A stretch of DNA of 17,706 bases, from contig CABSIA010000049.1 in the NCBI GenBank assembly GCA_902477645.1, forward strand, positions 1 through 17,706, in the 5' to 3' direction. This document shows positions 15,866-17,706 of the stretch, in pieces. The notes beneath the pieces are model-generated. The model was not told where the DNA came from. It searched no databases and saw nothing but the letters and a program-made list of their open reading frames with translations. The translations under genes and the position numbers were made by a program. Source of the stretch: an uncultured Prevotella sp. (lineage in GTDB: Bacteria > Bacteroidota > Bacteroidia > Bacteroidales > Bacteroidaceae). Every line of letters starts with the position of its first letter. Positions within the stretch are counted from its first letter, which is position 1.

Positions 15866-16954
15866 TTATTCAGCTACTCCGAATTTATAAATTGTTTTTT
15901 GTTTGTATTGCTCACCAGGTCTTAAGATTACTGATGGAAAATAGGGATGGTTTGGTGAGTCTGGGAAGTGCTGCGCCTCGAAGCAGATACCCGAGCGGCG
16001 CGGGAATGTCGCGCCGTGCTGTCCTGTGTATCCGTCAGCCCAGTTGTCGGTATAGAGCTGTACGCCAGGCTCTGTTGTGTATACTTCCATTGTTCTTCCG
16101 CTCACCGGCTCTGTGATTTTTGCGGCAAAGCTCAACTCGCCCTCTTCCTTTTTGTTAAGCACGTAGCAGTGGTCGTAGCCTGCGCCGTTCTTTATTTGCT
16201 CGTGGTCTGCGTCAATATCCTGACCTACAGGTTTTGGAGTGCGGAAATCGAAAGGAGTGTCTTTTACGAAACGTATTTCGCCTGTCGGTATACTTGTCTC
16301 ATCAATTGGGAGATAGTAGTCGGCATTAATCTCGCAAATTACGTTGTCGATTGTTGGTGTCGGGTTTGCTATACCAGAGAGTGAGAAGAAACCATGGCTT
16401 GTGAGGTTGATAATGGTTTTCTTGTTGGTGGTAGCCATGTATTCAATTACAAGCTCGTCATCGTTGGTAAATGTGTAAACTACAGTAACTTTGACCTCGC
16501 CAGAATAGCCTTCTTCTCCGTATGGGCTTACATATTTGAGAACCAGCGATTTGTCATTCATCTGGAGAGCTTCCCAAACCTTGGCGTTGTAACCTTTCTT
16601 GCCGCCGTGGAGAGAGTTGGGGCCGTTGTTGATGGGCAAGCTGTATTCCTTGCCGTTCAGCTGGAATTTACCTTTGCAGATACGGTTGCCGTAGCGTCCG
16701 ATGAGAGTAGAGAGATATGGCTCTGGTGATTCTATTACGCCCTGGATTGTGTCGTGTCCCTGAATGACATTTGCCATTTTGCCATCTTTGTCTGGAACCA
16801 TGATAGCCACAAGTGCCCCGCCATAGTTTGTGATGGCAACCTCATGCCCTTTCTCATTCTTGAGAATATACAAATCGGTCTTCTTTCCGTTTATAGTGGT
16901 CTGAAAATCTTCACGTTTCAGCCCACAGATGTTTTCTGTTTCGTTAGTATTCAT
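15866..16954 (-). CDS. galM: Aldose 1-epimerase (mutarotase), cytoplasmic
   Basis: This 362-aa GalM-family enzyme interconverts alpha and beta anomers of galactose and related sugars. There is no signal peptide or lipobox (MNTNETENICGL start), so it acts in the cytoplasm. Catalytic residues are in place: GRYGNR at 86-91, His116 in LHGG, His187 in LTSHGFFSL (most family members have Asn before this His; Ser is seen here) and Glu326 in ICFEAQHFPD. It heads the hexose operon galM-permease-galK and has a good promoter. It would supply alpha-D-galactose, the form galactokinase uses. The window thus holds two mutarotases in two compartments. Confidence 0.94.
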   Translation of the reverse strand: MNTNETENICGLKREDFQTTINGKKTDLYILKNEKGHEVAITNYGGALVAIMVPDKDGKMANVIQGHDTIQGVIESPEPYLSTLIGRYGNRICKGKFQLNGKEYSLPINNGPNSLHGGKKGYNAKVWEALQMNDKSLVLKYVSPYGEEGYSGEVKVTVVYTFTNDDELVIEYMATTNKKTIINLTSHGFFSLSGIANPTPTIDNVICEINADYYLPIDETSIPTGEIRFVKDTPFDFRTPKPVGQDIDADHEQIKNGAGYDHCYVLNKKEEGELSFAAKITEPVSGRTMEVYTTEPGVQLYTDNWADGYTGQHGATFPRRSGICFEAQHFPDSPNHPYFPSVILRPGEQYKQKTIYKFGVAE

Positions 16955-16981
16955 ATTAATTTCGTTTTTAGTTATTCAATG

Positions 16982-17020
16982 ATAGTTGCAAAGTAACTAA
17001 AAATTAATCTAAAATGCAAA
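16982..17020 (-). promoter_or_regulatory. Predicted promoter of the galM-permease-galK operon
   Basis: On the minus strand TTTG (17017-17020) is followed after 20 bases by TTACTTTG (16989-16996), a close match to the Bacteroidetes -33/-7 consensus. The start would fall near 16982, giving a leader of about 28 bases to the ATG at 16954. An imperfect inverted repeat TAGTT-7-AACTA (16983-16999) overlaps the -7 box. Confidence 0.7.
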
Positions 17021-17029
17021 CGAAATAAG

Positions 17030-17046
17030 AAAAAAAAGCCTACGGC
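17030..17046 (-). terminator. Weak hairpin with U8 tract after folC
   Basis: Seven bases past the folC stop the minus strand reads GCCGTAGGC followed by eight T. The stem is only three G-C pairs, perhaps slightly longer with mismatches, so termination is plausible but not secure. It lies just upstream of the -33 element of the next promoter. Confidence 0.4.
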
Positions 17047-17052
17047 ATCACG

Positions 17053-17706
17053 TTAAAAACTATTAAAAGGCAAAAATGTAAGCAAGTCGGCTACTATATA
17101 GCTGCTTCCGCCAACAAAAATCATGTCGTTTTCGCCGGCTTCCGAGGTTGCCGCATTATAGGCATCATGTACGGTTTCAAAAATTCCGCCCGTGAGATTG
17201 TGCTGTTGTGCCAACTCTGCCACTTTGACAGCACTGATGGCTCTTTTGCTGCTTGCCTGAGTCCAATAGTAAACGGCGTTTTTGGGCAGCATAGATAAAA
17301 CAGCGTTGATGTCTTTGTCGTCGACCATGCCGAAAACCATTCTCAATGTATCGCATTTCTGCTGTGCTATCTGTGGTGCCAGATACTTCCATCCTCCGGC
17401 GTTGTGCCCTGTGTCGCAAACCACTTTCGGGTGTTCAGACAAGGTCTGCCACCGCCCCATGAGATGGGTGTTTCTGCAAACATTGGCAACGCCTTTTGTT
17501 ATTGCACTTTTATCAGTTATGATACCTGTCTTGTGCAGTTGTCCGCATGCCGCAAGTATTGTGTTCATGTTTTTCTCCTGGCAGTCTCCGGCGAGGTCGC
17601 CTTCGAGTGTGGTGCCGTCGGCAAGATAGTATTTCCTGCCGCTATGTGCCAAAGCGTGCGAGCAGACAACCGCAGGCCCGTCTTCGGCAAAAATAATTTC
17701 GGCTCC
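17053..17706 (-). CDS. folC: Folylpolyglutamate synthase / dihydrofolate synthase, C-terminal part
   Basis: Only the last 218 residues are inside the window; the gene continues past its right edge, and no true start is visible (the TTG at 17650-17652 is internal). FolC adds glutamate to folates in the cytoplasm and in many bacteria also makes dihydrofolate from dihydropteroate. The visible part begins with GAEIIFAEDGPAVV, then the segment LEGDLAGDCQEKN that links the central and C-terminal domains, and the Mur-ligase C domain with VVCDTGHNAGGW, where FolC proteins usually have DxxHN. The C terminus (DMIFVGGSSYIVADLL) is typical of the family. It is 98 bp from galM and belongs to a separate transcription unit upstream. 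Confidence 0.9.
   Translation of the reverse strand, partial: GAEIIFAEDGPAVVCSHALAHSGRKYYLADGTTLEGDLAGDCQEKNMNTILAACGQLHKTGIITDKSAITKGVANVCRNTHLMGRWQTLSEHPKVVCDTGHNAGGWKYLAPQIAQQKCDTLRMVFGMVDDKDINAVLSMLPKNAVYYWTQASSKRAISAVKVAELAQQHNLTGGIFETVHDAYNAATSEAGENDMIFVGGSSYIVADLLTFLPFNSF

Noticed and set aside
15846..15871. GAATAA/TTATTC inverted repeat around the stop of the cytoplasmic epimerase gene
   Set aside because: Short A/T-rich stem with a large loop and no U tract; too weak to call a terminator.

Overview
The window suggests a member of the Bacteroidales, most likely a Prevotella-type gut or rumen bacterium. The grounds are the Bacteroidetes-style promoters (TTTG, about 20-22 bases, then TAnnTTTG), the lack of clear Shine-Dalgarno sites, a Nudix-type AraR regulator and a Bacteroides-type IS4-like transposase. 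The genus is inferred; no rRNA or other marker is present. Every real gene lies on the minus strand, so the layout below reads from high to low coordinates.

Right edge (17706-17053): the C-terminal part of folC (folate metabolism), running off the window. Next is a three-gene hexose operon (16954-13274): a cytoplasmic aldose 1-epimerase, an MFS sugar permease and galactokinase. It has a good promoter at about 16989-17020 and a strong hairpin after galK (13219-13250).

Core (13088-1159): a nine-gene L-arabinose operon. In order it encodes a lipoprotein aldose 1-epimerase, a Na+/solute symporter, the Nudix-like regulator AraR, AraD, AraA, an FGGY ribulokinase (AraB), an exported GH51 alpha-L-arabinofuranosidase, transketolase and ribose-5-phosphate isomerase B. 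Together these could release arabinose from oligosaccharides outside the cytoplasm, equilibrate its anomers, import it, convert it to D-xylulose 5-phosphate and pass it into the pentose phosphate pathway. A perfect 16-bp palindrome overlapping the promoter is a candidate AraR operator. Two strong intercistronic hairpins flank the transporter gene, and a 92-bp inverted-repeat element with nested palindromes sits between tkt and rpiB. A hairpin with a U tract ends the operon just after rpiB.

Left edge (1-660): a broken IS4-family transposase with a one-base frameshift and an Asp-to-Asn change at the first catalytic position. Between it and rpiB lie about 500 bp with no convincing gene.

The arabinose pathway itself is known from Bacteroides. 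The less described parts here are the non-coding elements: the operator candidate, the two hairpins and the inverted-repeat element. I saw no CRISPR array, tRNA, rRNA, toxin-antitoxin pair or defence system.
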